The notes below the pieces were generated by a model, which worked only from the letters and a program-made list of their open reading frames with translations, was not told where the DNA came from and ran no database searches. Source: Plantago ovata (Eukaryota > Streptophyta > Magnoliopsida > Lamiales > Plantaginaceae). Taken from it: a stretch of 64,000 nucleotides of DNA. The stretch lies in contig CM051455.1 in the NCBI GenBank assembly GCA_028274465.1, forward strand, positions 74,510,489-74,574,488. The letters run 5' to 3'. This document shows, in pieces, positions 41,617 to 53,304 of this stretch (positions within the stretch are counted from its first letter, which is position 1; every line of letters starts with the position of its first letter). The translations under genes were made by a program, and so were the position numbers.

Positions 41617-42882
41617 TGATGAACGTGTCAGATTCAATCAAATAATATTTTTTATTTAGCCAAAGACAATCCACAACTACAACGAAAACCGTAGTGTAGC
41701 AGTAGAATGACTCGAGTGTCGTTCTCTCAGGACTATAACTAGCTTTATCAAATCTAATTTAGAATATAAAAACAGCAAACAGATAGCAAGGGGGTTTTTC
41801 AAACAGATAATGGAGATTGGTGATAGTATGATCCTTCTTAGCATAACGGGTCGATAATCATGCATAAATTCCTCGGTCTTGCATAGAGATCTTTGAATCA
41901 ATCTAGTGTCATGTTGCAATTATTAAGCACTACGAAGATAATTGGTCTGACAAGTCAATCACTATTGTCCTAATGTGTTCCGTAATTATTCAACACTACG
42001 AAGATAAACTCCCGAACAGGTCGACAAGTGTCCAATTGTGCATAATAATTAATACAACATACGAGAATTTAGGTTGTGCCTGATCAACGAAATAAAGCAA
42101 TAACACGGAGTATAATGCGCGATATAGCCATTAGCATGATTATCTTCCCTTCGCTAAGAATTCACATACTACCACCAACGATAAGTTTAGCTACTCATAA
42201 TAAGCATGCAATCAACAGAAATCATAGAAGAAAACATGTTGAAAGATAAATAAGAATAAGTAGATTAAACTGTAAGATACAAGTTACCGAAGGTTGTCAA
42301 TCTCCGAAGAATTGCGATCCTACAAGCTCCAATACGCTATGAAAAAGTATCCCCTAAGCTATGGAACTCCCAGGACAGGCCCTGGGAAGTTCCTACCTGA
42401 AACTACAGAGAGAGATGAGAAAGTAGGCTTGGAAAAGAATGATTTTCGGAGAAAACATGAGCAACTATATATAGGCCCCGAAATACTGTGGGGCGGTTCG
42501 CCCCACACCTGCGGCGGTTCGCCCCCGAGTTTTTCTCGCGGAATTCCGCGTTTTCGACGCGGTTTTGGATTTCTTCCCCTTTTCGGACTCGGTTTCTGAC
42601 TTCTAGTAGCCTTCTAACCTCCAGATTCGGCCCCTAGACTCCAAATCCTATTCGGAAACCTTCAGATACTCCAAATAGGCTTCTGGAACACCAATTCCTT
42701 GTCAACTTCAATATAATTGGCCGGAAATCTTCGAATTTCAACCAAAACCTGTAAAATAAAAATCTAAAGGGAAACGTGACACTATTCTAATAAAATACAC
42801 TAAAATATAGCTAAATTAACATAGAGGATAGCTAAAATAGGTGAAAAAGACTCGAATGAAAGTGTAAAATACACATTCATCA
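41617..42882 (-). repeat. 3' LTR of F
   Basis: 1266 bp, plus-strand ends TGATGAACG and TTCATCA. Palindromes GTGGGGCGGTTCGCCCCAC (42489-42507) and GCGGCGGTTCGCC, with reverse TATA 42465-42474. The polypurine tract (plus strand AACTCCCCAAACC) abuts it at 42883. Confidence 0.9.
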
Positions 42883-44404
42883 AACTCCCCAAACCGAACC
42901 TTTGCTTGTCCTCAAGCAACTAAGCTAGACTCTAATACAAAAAACATGCAAGACACAAAATGGAGTTTCATGCCAAATAAAATGAACTAATCTACTGAAT
43001 CTATCAAATAACATATGAACAAAAACCATATAAATCAAAGCACGAATATAGGTTGAAGAATACCTCGATTGACTTATACACATCCACATAAGCACTTATG
43101 TCATGACAAGATAGTCTCTCGTAACATTCTCTACCTGGACCTAGTCAGTGACGACGTAATGATGCATGCTAAGATACGAATGGTTGCCCCGTGCCTATGA
43201 AACTGAGGACTTACTGTTGTTCCACCATGTTAAAACTTTTCCTCAAAAGAGGTCGAACCAGTACTGGCTCTCATCAAACGAAGGAGGGTTCCCTATAAAA
43301 GATAACACTCCCCTATTCTACCCATCTCTCAAGTAAAGTCTTAAGCTATTCACCACTTCCTGAATGGCAGGACGAGGGTGGTCTAGAACAGATGACACTT
43401 AAGACAAAAAAGATAAAAAACACGATTACGAACATTACAAAAATGAAAAAGACTCAACACTTTGCTAAACTTCTATTTGGCTTTCTTTTTTGGACCCTTC
43501 TTTGCTTTTTTGGGGTCTTTTCTTTTTTTTCTTCTTTCCAGATTCTTTTTTCTTTTTCTTTTTCTCTTTTTTTCTGGAAATTTTTTTCCTTTCTTTTTCT
43601 AGCCAGCAGTAGCACAACAAAAAGAGAAACAAAATGACTCACACGACTTCCCCAAACCTATTCGAAAGAATAGGTTGGAGCACAAAATTTACGGAAAAGG
43701 AAAAATAAACTCACGATACGAAAATGAAAAACAGAAACAAGTCTATGTTGGTGCAACCCCCTCCCCAAACCTATTCAGAAGAATAGGTTATAAACAAAGG
43801 ATCACACAACCTCACACTACCTCCTTCCTAGGCATTAGCAATCTCAAAGCATGGTGAAGACTTGTTGCCTCTTAGGTACATAATTACTCGGGAAAACAAC
43901 CATAAGACCCTAACATGCATCATCCTATTATAAAGGCCTTCGTGAACCGCAGTAGAGAAAACACCACTAAGTGATGTCGAGACTACCAAGCTTAACTAAG
44001 TGCAATACATAAATGTGACAAGCCAAGCGAGAAAAACCTCAAACAAATTCATAGAGATGAAGTATACGATTAATGGCATAGTTAGTTGATCTACCCAATA
44101 AAAAAGTTCAAAAATTTCGGCAATAAACTCCATATAAAACATGCAAGACTATCCTAGGATGAATGTAGTGAATGCAACCTAAAAAAAATCTAAGAAAGCA
44201 GTAAACGTGCAAATGCAAATGCAAACAAAGAACAAGATACTAATCATCAAAAAGCCAAACAATACTTAACATCATGGTTCACATCCCATCCCCCTTACGA
44301 TTCTTAAGCTAGCCCCTAGCAAAAGAGAATGAGTAATAAGAAGTGATACTAGATGTTACCGAACGGTTTGGCCTCGGTTGGCTGAGAGTGGACAGGTGGA
44401 GGGA
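42883..44404 (-). other. 3' non-coding region of F
   Basis: Conserved tail, pyrimidine run about 43480-43600 (complement of the A/G tract), twin hairpins at 43655-43676 and 43768-43789, then AT-rich sequence up to the ORF2 stop. No gene seen. Confidence 0.78.
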
Positions 44405-45709
44405 CTAATCATCGGGATGGTAGTCCCCATAAAAGTCACTCCACATGTCATTCATGAGCTCATTGGACTGTCGTAGAGCTTCCTGCTGTTGCTGGATGAA
44501 CTGTTTCTGCTCCCACATGTGTTGCCTATCCTCTCGGCGATGCTCCTCGAATATCTCCCAATCGCGGTTGTGCTGGACAATGTGCCTGTCGAGGTCCTGT
44601 CGTATGGCCGCGTTGTTGGCATCAATTCTGTCGAAACGGCCGTCGAGGTAGGTACGGAATTCAGAGAAGTCAAATCCTCTAGACCCCTGTGGTGCTCGAG
44701 GTGGTGCATGCGGTGCTCTATGGACAAACGGGATATCTGGTATAGGGGCTTGGCCAACATCGCCCTCCATAGCATCCTCATGATCGGAATCATTCGGCTG
44801 GAAGGGTGCTCCTACATCAGCAGCGGCAGCCGTGGGGCTCTTCAACTGATACCTATTGAGCTGCACCTCAATGGTTGAGGGTGAAAGGGTAGCGACCTCG
44901 CAATCCCCCTCCTCAATGTCTTCGACCCCATGATACTTGCAGTAGGCTGTGATGAAGCCTGGGAAGATGAATGGCTTCCTCTTCTTTTCCCAGTGGCGCT
45001 CGTACTCCTCATACATGATGTGCCCTATGTCGATCTGATGTCTGTCTATGAGGCAGTAGAGGAGCTCGGCGTAGTAGGGCTGAATCCATGTGTCATTCTT
45101 CCTAGGGATCAAGTCGGAGATGCAAAATTTCATTATCACCTTAGCTTCAATGCTAAGGTCGCTATAACTGATCCGTCCAGGTTCTCCCCCGATTTCTGGA
45201 TATCGGTACTCCCTGTTGCAGATCACGTCTGTAATGTGTCTCCCTATCCCCCTAGAGGTCCTCTAATATAGGTAGGCGTTGTCGCTCCCTATGAATTCTC
45301 GTAGCCCGAAATGGATGAATGAAGAGATGTACTCTGGTGTCCACGGTATAATCAGGCCTCGGACTAGCACCCCATTCCTCTCCTCGAGATCTGTGTATCC
45401 AGTGTAGAACTCTTGGAGGAGGCTCTCGTCGTAACCTTTGAACCTGTTGGAACTGTACCATGCCCAATTCCTTTGTGACCCCAATCGTGACAGCGTCCTA
45501 TATCCCTCTCTATCTACTGCGGACTCGGGAATGTCAATCCTCCTATCTGGGATGATCGACCTTCCTCCGTCGGCCATCTTCGCCTCTAGCCTTTGACGCA
45601 CCTCTATCGCAGCCACAGACAACTCGAACATATGGTGAGATGATTGGGAGCTTGATGCTACTCCCTTCCCCTTTTCGATAGAGCCGGCTCTCCTTGATCT
45701 CGGTGCCAT
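44405..45709 (-). pseudogene. ORF2 of F (plant-transposon-protein-like, long form), one in-frame stop
   Basis: 435 codons in one frame from the ATG at 45709 to TAG at 44405, interrupted only by a TAG at codon 149 (45265-45263) where H keeps a Ser codon. Residues 1-75 are a basic/Ser-rich head (MAPRSRRAGS). At 82-125 come WAWYSSNRFKGYDESLLQEFY and VRGLIIPWTP; at about 190-265 VIMKFCISDLIPRKND, IDIGHIMYEEYERHW and FPGFITAYCKYHGVE. An acidic and Pro-rich linker (about 285-335) and a Gln/Arg-rich coiled coil (about 348-430) follow. The central part resembles the putative plant transposon protein domain (PF20167). No catalytic motif or membrane segment is seen. Role unknown; a nucleic-acid or particle-associated accessory is only a guess. 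Confidence 0.72.
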
Positions 45710-46080
45710 GATTCCTACAAACAGCAATTAGTATCTTGTACGATGCAAAACAGACCTATGCATATGTAAATATACGAGCGAACAAACGAGTAATATTTTC
45801 AAAAATCCAACTCCTCAAAAATCCAAAGCCTAGTCTAGCTAATTCATTACGCAACATATCAATGTAACTACTACAATAACATATCACATTATGCTCTTGC
45901 TAAACAACAAATGCCTTGATTCACAAGGTTCAATCCATACCATAAAAATCAAAAATCTAGCATAAATCCTCAATTCCATCAATCATGTATTCTACCAATA
46001 CATCCATCATTATCATATCAATAAACACATGTTTAAGCATGGAATGAAAGTAAGAGAGACATTTCCCTAACAAGACATAT

Positions 46081-46384
46081 TGTAACGACCCGACCCATTA
46101 ATGGGCCGAGACCCGGCCCAACGGGCCGGCGAGGTTACTCATGGGCGCTCTCCGAGGTGATATGCTGGCCCCACAGACCAACACAGGTTTTAATCCGCGC
46201 ACTTTGTCCTCACTCGTGCGCGCACCAGGAACTTCCCAGTGGGTCACCCATCTTAGAATTGTTCCAGAGCAAGCATGCTTAACTTTGAAGTTCTTCTAGG
46301 TGGATTCCCGAAAAGAAAGATGCACCTTGTTGGTATGAGTAGCGTTCTCAACCCTTTTAAGCTTCTGAAATCTGGGGCGTTACA
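46081..46384 (-). repeat. Cassandra 3' LTR
   Basis: 304 bp, TGTAACG...CGTTACA. It includes the reverse-strand 5S-like domain at 46225-46346. Confidence 0.9.
46225..46346 (-). promoter_or_regulatory. 5S-rRNA-like domain with Pol III internal promoter motifs (Cassandra LTR)
   Basis: The minus strand shows CATACCAACAAGGTGCAT, then CAAAGTTAAGCATGCTTG (like the 5S box A region CGAAGTTAAGCGTGCTTG) and AGATGGGTGACCCACTGGGAAGTTCC (like box C GGATGGGTGACC). Same order and spacing as plant 5S rRNA, but diverged; it is not a 5S gene. A second copy is at 46715-46836. Confidence 0.85.
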
Positions 46385-46556
46385 ATCACCCCCTCTTAAA
46401 TTGTGCAACGTCCTCGTTGCGCGCTGTCCCGAGACCAACCATCCGTGCAGGATTCTAGAGGTGGCCCCTACGAGCTCAAGAGGTGGCTCCCACCGTCGGT
46501 ACGGTGTAGCACTTTGCCCCGTATGGCACTTAGTTCCTGCAGTTCCGGATAGTCCC

Positions 46557-46568
46557 GCTCTGATACCA
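46557..46568 (-). other. tRNA-Met primer binding site of Cassandra
   Basis: Reverse strand TGGTATCAGAGC, two bases from the LTR at 46571. Confidence 0.85.
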
Positions 46569-46570
46569 CT

Positions 46571-46874
46571 TGTAACGACCCGACACATTAATGGGCCGAG
46601 ACCCGGCCCAACGGGCCGGCGAGGTTACTCATGGGCACTCTCCGGAGTGATATGCTGGCCCCACAGACCAACACAGGTTCTAATCCGCGCACTTTGTCCT
46701 CACTCGTGCGCGCACCAGGAACTTCCCAGTGGGTCACCCATCCTAGAATTGTTCCAGAGCAAGCACGCTTAACTTTGAACTTCTTCTAGGTGGATTCCCG
46801 AAAAGAAAGATGCACCTTGTTGGTATGAGTAGCGTTCTCAACCCTTTTAAGCTTCTGAAATCTGAGGCGTTACA
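46571..46874 (-). repeat. Cassandra 5' LTR
   Basis: 304 bp, same ends and 5S-like domain as the other LTR. Confidence 0.9.
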
Positions 46875-47054
46875 CATATATCATCCAATTAGCAAAAATC
46901 TCAAATCATCAAACCAAGCCTAATTGAACATGTAATTGACAATGAATAACGAATCTAATCACATAAAACATCAACCCATACATCATACAAGCCTAATTGA
47001 AGCATAAATCAAAAAATCCCCAAATTGTAAAAATTAGGGTTCATGTGATAATAC

Positions 47055-47599
47055 CCCAAATCCGAAAATTGAATGAGCTAGGAAGAAATTTGTTCGGATA
47101 GAAAGATAGAGCACGTAACGGGCTTCGATTGAAGCTAAAGAACACACAAAATGATGGAAGGATGAAGAAGTTATGAAGATTTGAAGGTTTTGTGAAAATG
47201 GAGGATTTTTTTGGGTTTAAGAGATGAAGAAGTGAAATGAGGAAAAGTGGGGGAGAACCCCGATTTTTCTTCCTCTGCCGGTCGTGGGGCAGTTCGCCCC
47301 ACCTCTGGGGCGAACCGCCCCGCACGTCCGGAGCGCGCGCGCGCTCTGGACGTGGGGTGATTCGCCCCACATGGGGGCGATTCGCCCCTCACTCCTAGGT
47401 GGGAGACGAACGTTTTTGAAATAAAAATGCGGTTTTTAGTCCCCGAAAAATCATTTTCCTCAAAAAAAATCACTCGAAAAGTCGCACTCGAACACAACAT
47501 AAGCACATACGACACAGAACCGAACAAATTCACATATGAAAGGCAAATTGTTCAAGTATGAATGCATGCAATAAAGCGTTAAAAAAAGCGATAAAAACC
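47055..47599 (-). promoter_or_regulatory. ORF2 leader of F with palindrome array
   Basis: The leader exon homologous to 4300-4498 of A lies at about 47055-47260. A GC-rich array at 47279-47395 follows, including GTGGGGCAGTTCGCCCCAC, GGGGCGAACCGCCCC, GTCC...GGAC around a (GC)n run, GTGGGGTGATTCGCCCCAC and GGGGGCGATTCGCCCC. No TATA-like site seen. Promoter role inferred only from position. Confidence 0.4.
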
Positions 47600-47617
47600 C
47601 CGGGTTGCCTCCTGGAT
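47600..47617 (-). other. Conserved hairpin after protease, copy F
   Basis: Plus strand CCCGGGTTGCCTCCTGGA; the reverse complement TCCAGGAGGCAACCCGGG keeps the 6-nt loop with one altered stem pair. Confidence 0.6.
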
Positions 47618-47659
47618 AGCGCCATTGTTTTAAGTCTCTGACTCGACTCCTGTCTTTGC

Positions 47660-49809
47660 CTATCTTTTCTTTCTGAGGGTACTAGACTTTCCCTTCACGA
47701 GTCTCCTTCCCGTGCCTCGATCCTGTGAATAAGAATGAACATAGACATTAAGACCACTGTAATCAATAGTGTTAGAAGTACCAGGTGGATCAGGTGGATC
47801 AGATATGGCGTGCAACACATGTTGCTTGCCATCCACTTCAATAGTGCAAGTCCTTGGTAGATGTCCATCACGGACATAACTTAGTCAAGAATGTTCGTCC
47901 TAAGAGTATTACATCCCCCGTTCCTGGTGCTGACGCCGGCATAATTACAAAATCGGTGTAGACAGAGGCTTCACCAATCTTGACTAATACATTCTTCACA
48001 ACGCCTACGGGTTTCACAAGGGATCCATCCGCCAGTTGCACAATAGCCTTATGCACAGTTAGTTCTCCAAGGTTACTCTTCTCGAAAACATTCAAAGGGA
48101 GCACATTAGAGTAGGATCCTGTGTCTAGTGTGGCTCAGGACATCTTCAAGCTCCCCAATCCCGACTTAATATCGAAACTTTGAGGGAGTGGCTCGGGATC
48201 CTCTTGCTCCTCTTCACTCTTGTTAGTACCAAGGTCCTTCTCTTCTTCTTTGGCTTGTGGGGGCATTTCCCTCTTGCAACTCTCGCACTTAGCAACCTTC
48301 TTGATGGTGATTTCAACAGGTAGATCACCCACTAAGGTAATGGTCATCGACTTCTTAGTGTTGCTAGGCAGTTTACCTTGTTCCCTACTTGCTCCTCGGT
48401 CGATCAACTCTTGCATCTTTTGATGGGCAAGCCTAGTGCTCTCTTCCAACCTATCAATCCTTGCCCTAGTCTTCTCAGAATCTTCTTCATAACGTTTGAG
48501 AAAACTTTGTGTGTGATCGACCATCTTTTGCAAGTTCTCCATCAGTTGAGCCGACTTCGACTTCGGTGGCTCTTTCGGAGCGGGGTTTTCGCAGTGGTCA
48601 TTACCATAGTTTAGTCTACTACGGTCTTGGTTAGGTCCATAAGTTTGGTTAGCCGGTGCATATCCTTGATTGTTTCGGAATCCTCTTCTCCAAAATCCAC
48701 CTCGAGGGTTCCTACCGTCTTGTCCGTAGCTAACTTCTTGAGTACCAAACTCCGTAGCAAAGGCTTCTTCTTCGCCTCCTCGAGCCCAGTTGCCATCATC
48801 GTATGCCAGCTCCGATCTACACATATGAGCCCCATGCCCATAGTTCTTGCATATTCGGCATACTTCGTTTGAAACAGTTGTTCCGGTGGTGCTCTTGAGG
48901 ACTTGCTTCAATTCGTTGGTAAAGCACTCGAATTGATCCCCATTCCCCCTATACATAGGGGCTTCTTGAGTCGGTGGAGCTTCAGGTCCACGCCTCCTAA
49001 CCATCGCTCTTGGGTCCTTGAACTGCGAACCCTTAGCAAGCCTTTCGAAAACTGCCCAGACGGCTTCTGCGGTTTCCTCCCAAATATTGCCTCGGCATTG
49101 GAAATCCACCACTTGTTGGTTCTCGAAGGTTAGTCCATTGTAGAAGTGTTGGACTAGGTCGGAAAGTTCAAAACCATGGTGAGGGCACTTATTCGTCAGA
49201 TCTTGGAATCTCTCGAACGCGGTGTAGATGGTCTCATCATAGTCCTGCTTGAATCCAGTGATTTGCGCCTTAAGCGCGGTAGTCAAGGTGTGAGGGAAGT
49301 ATTTCTCCATGAAAGCTGAAAAAACCTTCTCCCAAGTGTCCAGCGAGCCTGCTGGTAGAGAACTCAGCCATGACTTGGCTCTGTCGCCAAGTCCCATAGC
49401 AAAAACCTTCATCCTTAACTCATCCATTGTTATGTCAGCTCCGGGTCGTGGGAGTTGGTTGACGAAATCATCGATATCGTGCAAGTACCCCATCACATCT
49501 TCCCTTGATAAGCCATAGAACCTCGGAAGTTGTTGGAATGCGTGGTTCTTGATCTCCAGATCTCGGGTTGCAGACGAAAGAACAATCGCCGGTCCCCTCA
49601 TACGATCCTTGGTGGGTTGAACCCATGCCTTCAGTGGTCTAGCTTCTGCCATTCCGTCGATTTCCTTGAAAAGACTGAGTAGAGAAATCGGTATCTTCTA
49701 TTTCCTCTAGTGCGCGCCTTTCAAGTAGTCGCCTTCTTTGGTGGTAGACTCTGTCGATCTCAGCAATTGAATCAGCAAGTGGTGTTCCTGCAGAACGTGT
49801 ATGCGGCAT
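47660..49809 (-). pseudogene. gag-pro: Gag-protease polyprotein of F, nearly intact
   Basis: An open stretch of 505 codons (49652-48135) covers most of gag; the true start is the MPHTR-like ATG at 49809, separated from it by an 8-bp deletion near 49675 (compared with B). The Athila-like gag core includes LGDRAKSWLSSLPAGSLDTW and CPHHGFELSDLVQHFYNGL. The zinc knuckle CRICKNYGHGAHMC (CX2CX4HX4C) is near 48860-48820. A charged, probably coiled segment near 48545-48420 precedes a Cys-pair region and an acidic linker. The retropepsin has LDTGSYSN (about 48125) and VILLGRTFL (about 47900). A small deletion near 48135 shifts the frame between linker and protease, and another near 47870 shifts the C-terminus. 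Forms the particle and self-cleaves in the family. Confidence 0.88.
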
Positions 49810-49933
49810 ACACTATCTGTAAAAGACTAGGAAAGCAGTATCAGAGAGAGATTAAAAAGGAAAACTAAAACTAGTAGAATTAGGAATCTAAATCTAAAAA
49901 TATAAACAAATTAAATAGAAAAAAGGAGTATAG

Positions 49934-49951
49934 TCCCCGGCAACGGCGCCA
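49934..49951 (-). other. tRNA-Asp primer binding site of F
   Basis: Reverse strand TGGCGCCGTTGCCGGGGA, three bases (ATT) from the LTR. Identical to B. Confidence 0.88.
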
Positions 49952-49954
49952 ATT

Positions 49955-51217
49955 TGATGAACGTGTCAGATTCAATCAAATAATATTTGTTATTTAGCCA
50001 AAGGCAATCCACAACTACAACGAAAACCGTAGTGTAGCAGTATAATGACTCGAGTGTCGTTCTCTCAGGACTATAACTAGCTTTATCAAATCTAATTTAG
50101 AATATAAAAAGAGCAAGCAGATAGCAAGGGGGTTTTTCAAACAGATAATGGAGATTGGTGATAGTATGATCCTTCTTAGCATAACGGGTCGATAATCATG
50201 CATAAATTCCTCGGTCTTGCATAGAGATCTTTGAATCAATCTAGTGTCATGTTGCAATTATTAAGCACTACGAAGATAATTGGTCTGACAAGTCAATCAC
50301 TATTGTCCTAATGTGTTCCGTAATTATTCAACACTACGAAGATAAACTCCCGAACAGGTCGACAAGTGTCCAATTGTGCATAATAATTAATACAACATAC
50401 GAGAATTTAGGCTGTGCCTGATCAACGAAATAAAGCAATAACACGGAGTATAATGCGCGATATAGCCATTAGCATGATTATCTTCCCTTCGCTAAGAATT
50501 CACATACTACCACCAACGATAAGTTTAGCTACTCATAATAAGCATGCAATCAACAGAAATCATAGAAGAAAACATGTTGAAAGATAAATAAGAATAAGTA
50601 GATTAAACTGTAAGATACAAGTTACCGAAGGTTGTCAATCTCCGAAGAATTGCGATCCTACAAGCTCCAATCCGCTATGAAAAAGTATCCCCTAAGCTAT
50701 GGAACTCCCAGGACAGGCCCTGGGAAGTTCCTACCTAAAACTACAGAGAGAGATGAGAAAGTAGGCTTGGAAAAGAATGATTTTCGGAGAAAACATGAGC
50801 AACTATATATAGGCCCCGAAATACTGTGGGGCGGTTCGCCCCACACCTGCGGCGGTTCGCCCCCGAGTTTTTCTCGTGGAATTCCGCGTTTTCGACGCGT
50901 TTTTGGATTTCTTCCCCTTTTGGGACTCGGTTTCTGACTTCTAGTAGCCTTCTAACCTCCAGATTCGGCCCCTAGACTCCAAATCCTATCCGGAAACCTT
51001 CAGATACTCCAAATAGGCTTCTGGAACACCAATTCCTTGTCAACTTTAATATAGCCCGAAAATCTTCGAATTTCCACCAAAACATGTAAAATAAAAATCT
51101 AAAGGGAAACGTGACACTATTCTAATAAAATGCACTAAAATATAGCTAAATTAACATAGAGGATAGCTAAAATAGGTGAAAAAGACTCGAATGAAAGTGT
51201 AAAATACACATTCATCA
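49955..51217 (-). repeat. 5' LTR of F
   Basis: 1263 bp, TGATGAACG to TTCATCA on the plus strand. Palindrome array about 50827-50865, reverse TATA 50803-50812. Confidence 0.9.
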
Positions 51218-53290
51218 ATAGTATCTAGAAACGTCAAGTTTTTAGAAGCAGAATACCTCGAAGAAGAGAGGTTAGATGACATGATAGAACTTGAAGAAAT
51301 TCAAGACTTTGACACGCGCGAACATGAGTTCTCTAAATCTTCTGATTTGGACTCAAGTTCAGTGGGAGCTTTCGAAGCAGACAAGGGTAATGATATGACA
51401 CTTGCTAGGCATGTCATAATCAGTGGGAGTCCTGTGATTAGATCAACAGTTGAAATCACACCAATAGATCCCGTTGTCAATCAACCTGTGCAACAAGTTG
51501 CACAAGAGCAGCCTCCCGCTAGGGAGCAGGGTCGCGGGGAGCGACCAGCTGCATCAGTGCCCACTGATAATGTTCGTGTTACACGAAGCCAGAAAAGAAA
51601 AGCACCAGAACCAGTCGAGCTCTGTAGGTCGAAGAGGATCCTAAAAGGACCTCAGAAGCAAAGCCTTATGATAGAAGACATTAGTGAACTTGATGTCGGC
51701 TTATCAGATCGGGAAGATCCCGAGACCTACAAAGAGGCAATAAATGATATTGACTCAGACAGATGGCAAGAGGCCATGGAATTGGAAATAGACTCCATAT
51801 ACTTGAACCAAGTTTGGAGCTTGGTAGACTTGCCCCAAGGGGTTAGACCTATTGGGTGCAAATGGGTCTTTAAACGAAAGACAGATGCCGATGGAAAGGT
51901 ACAAACGCACAAGGCTAGACTTGTGGCGAAGGCTACACGCAAAGGTATGGCATCGATTACGATGAAACCTTTTCACCGGTAGAAAAATTGAAGTCCATTC
52001 GAATTCTACTTGCGATAGCTGCCTACTATGATTATGAGATCTGGCAGATGGATGTAAAGACTGCCTTCCTCAATGGCAACCTTAAGGAAGAGGTCTATAT
52101 GGTACAGCCGGAAGGTTTTATTAGTAAAACCAGGCCAACTGCTGTATGCAAATTACAAAGATCCATCTATGGGCTAAAGCAAGCGTCTAGGAGCTGGAAT
52201 ATCCGCTTTGATAAAGCTGTCAAATCGTTTGACTTCATCAGAAGCAGGGAAGATCCCTGTGTTTACACTAGGCACAGCGACAAGGGAGTCGTTTTCATGA
52301 TCATCTATGTTGATGACATTTTGATCATGGAAAACAATGTCTCTATGCTAGAAGAGACTAAAGTTTGGTTATCAAGTACCTTCTCAATGAAGGACTTGGG
52401 TGAAGCGAACTACATCCTAGGGATCAAGATCTATAGAGATAGATCCAATAGGATGTTAGGATTGACACAGTCCACCTACATCGACAAAATACTGAAGCGT
52501 TATAAGATGGACGACTCAAAGAGAGGCTTTCTCCCAGCTAGGCATGGGGTTGTCTTATCTGTTAAGGATAGTCCTAAAACTGATGAAGAAAGAAATGCAA
52601 TGAGTCGTGTGCCCTATGCTTCGACAGTAGGGTCTATAATGTATGCAATGAATTGCACAAGGCCCGATGTGGCATATGCGCTTAGTGTCACTTGTCGACA
52701 CCAACAGAATCCAGGAGTACCTCACTGGACTGTTGTAAAGAACATTCTTAAATACCTTCGACGGACTAAAGAGATGTTCTTCGTGCTTGGTGGAGAACCA
52801 GAATTAAAGATGTCTGGTTATGTCGACAATGGATTTGAATCAGATCCTGATGACTTTAAGTCACAGACAGGATACGTATTCAAACTGAACGGAGGAGCTA
52901 TCTGTTGGAAGAGTTCTAAGCAAGCCACGATTGCTGACTCATCCACAGAAGCCGAGTATTGCTGCATCAGAAGCATCGAATGAAGCTGTCTGGATTTCAG
53001 AGTTCTTGAAGGAATTGAGGGTTGTTCCTGCTCCTAGTCCAATAACGATTTATTGTGACAATACGGGCGCCGTCGCTCAAGCTAAGGAGCCTAGATCTAC
53101 AAACAAGAACAAACATGTACTTAGAAAGTATCACGTTATACGTGAGATTATTGATAGAGGAGAAGTTAGTATAGAACGTGTCTCTACCACAGACAACGTG
53201 GCAGATCCTTTCACAAAGGTCTTATCAGTGGATGTCCACTTAAGACATTATCCTAATCTAGGTATTAAGCATAAAGGTGACTGGCTCTAG
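51218..53290 (+). pseudogene. Pol of E, part 2: reverse transcriptase and RNase H
   Basis: It resumes pol after F with SRNVKFLEAEY-like codons. An acidic linker and RKAPEPVELCRSKR region follow, then reverse transcriptase from WQEAMELEIDSIY (about 51765) with GCKWVFKRK. A one-base change near 51935 alters the frame. The second stretch (51988-52983) has QMDVKTAFLNGNL, YGLKQASRSW and the active site YVDDILIM (about 52308). RNase H begins near 52805; a frameshift near 52970 moves the end into 52931-53290 (YCDNTGAVAQAKEP, KHVLRKYHVIREI, ADPFTK). The stop is at 53288. A copia polypurine tract AAGTGGGAGAT follows directly before the LTR. Confidence 0.87.
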
Positions 53291-53304
53291 TCCAAGTGGG
53301 AGAT

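Larger units (their letters stand above)
46081..46874 (-). mobile_element. Cassandra TRIM
   Basis: 794 bp: two 304-bp direct repeats (46081-46384, 46571-46874) around 186 bp with no coding capacity. The target duplication catat is at 46076-46080 and 46875-46879. On the minus strand the LTR starts TGTAACG and ends CGTTACA, followed by TGGTATCAGAGC (tRNA-Met primer site), with a polypurine tract AAGAGGGGGTGAT at 46397-46385. The LTR carries a 5S-rRNA-like segment, which defines Cassandra. The LTRs differ at about nine positions by eye, so the insertion is fairly young. Confidence 0.93.
45715..47054 (-). other. Predicted ORF2 5'UTR intron of F, enlarged by a Cassandra insertion
   Basis: Minus-strand GGG/GTATTA at 47054 and TACTAATTGCTG...TTTGTAG at 45715, 5 bases before the ATG. 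Its length is 1340 bp, or 541 bp without the TRIM and its duplication, the same as A, B and H. Confidence 0.55.
41617..51217 (-). mobile_element. Family R element F, the best preserved copy
   Basis: 9601 bp including a 794-bp Cassandra TRIM. LTRs at 49955-51217 (5') and 41617-42882 (3') differ at roughly 20 positions by eye, plus a 3-bp indel. The duplication atagt is perfect at 41612-41616 and 51218-51222. Primer site, gag-protease, hairpin, palindromic leader, intron and ORF2 are all present. There is no polymerase or integrase, although the copy is otherwise nearly complete, so their absence is a family trait rather than decay. Confidence 0.92.

Noticed and set aside
46225..46346. A 5S rRNA gene
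   Set aside because: The segment is too diverged from 5S, lies within a direct repeat with retroelement ends and a primer site, and matches the Cassandra design.
46275..46772. A 165-codon plus-strand frame inside the Cassandra region, and the 111-codon frame opposite
   Set aside because: They cross the TRIM LTR and internal domain; Cassandra has no coding capacity and the frames are chance.
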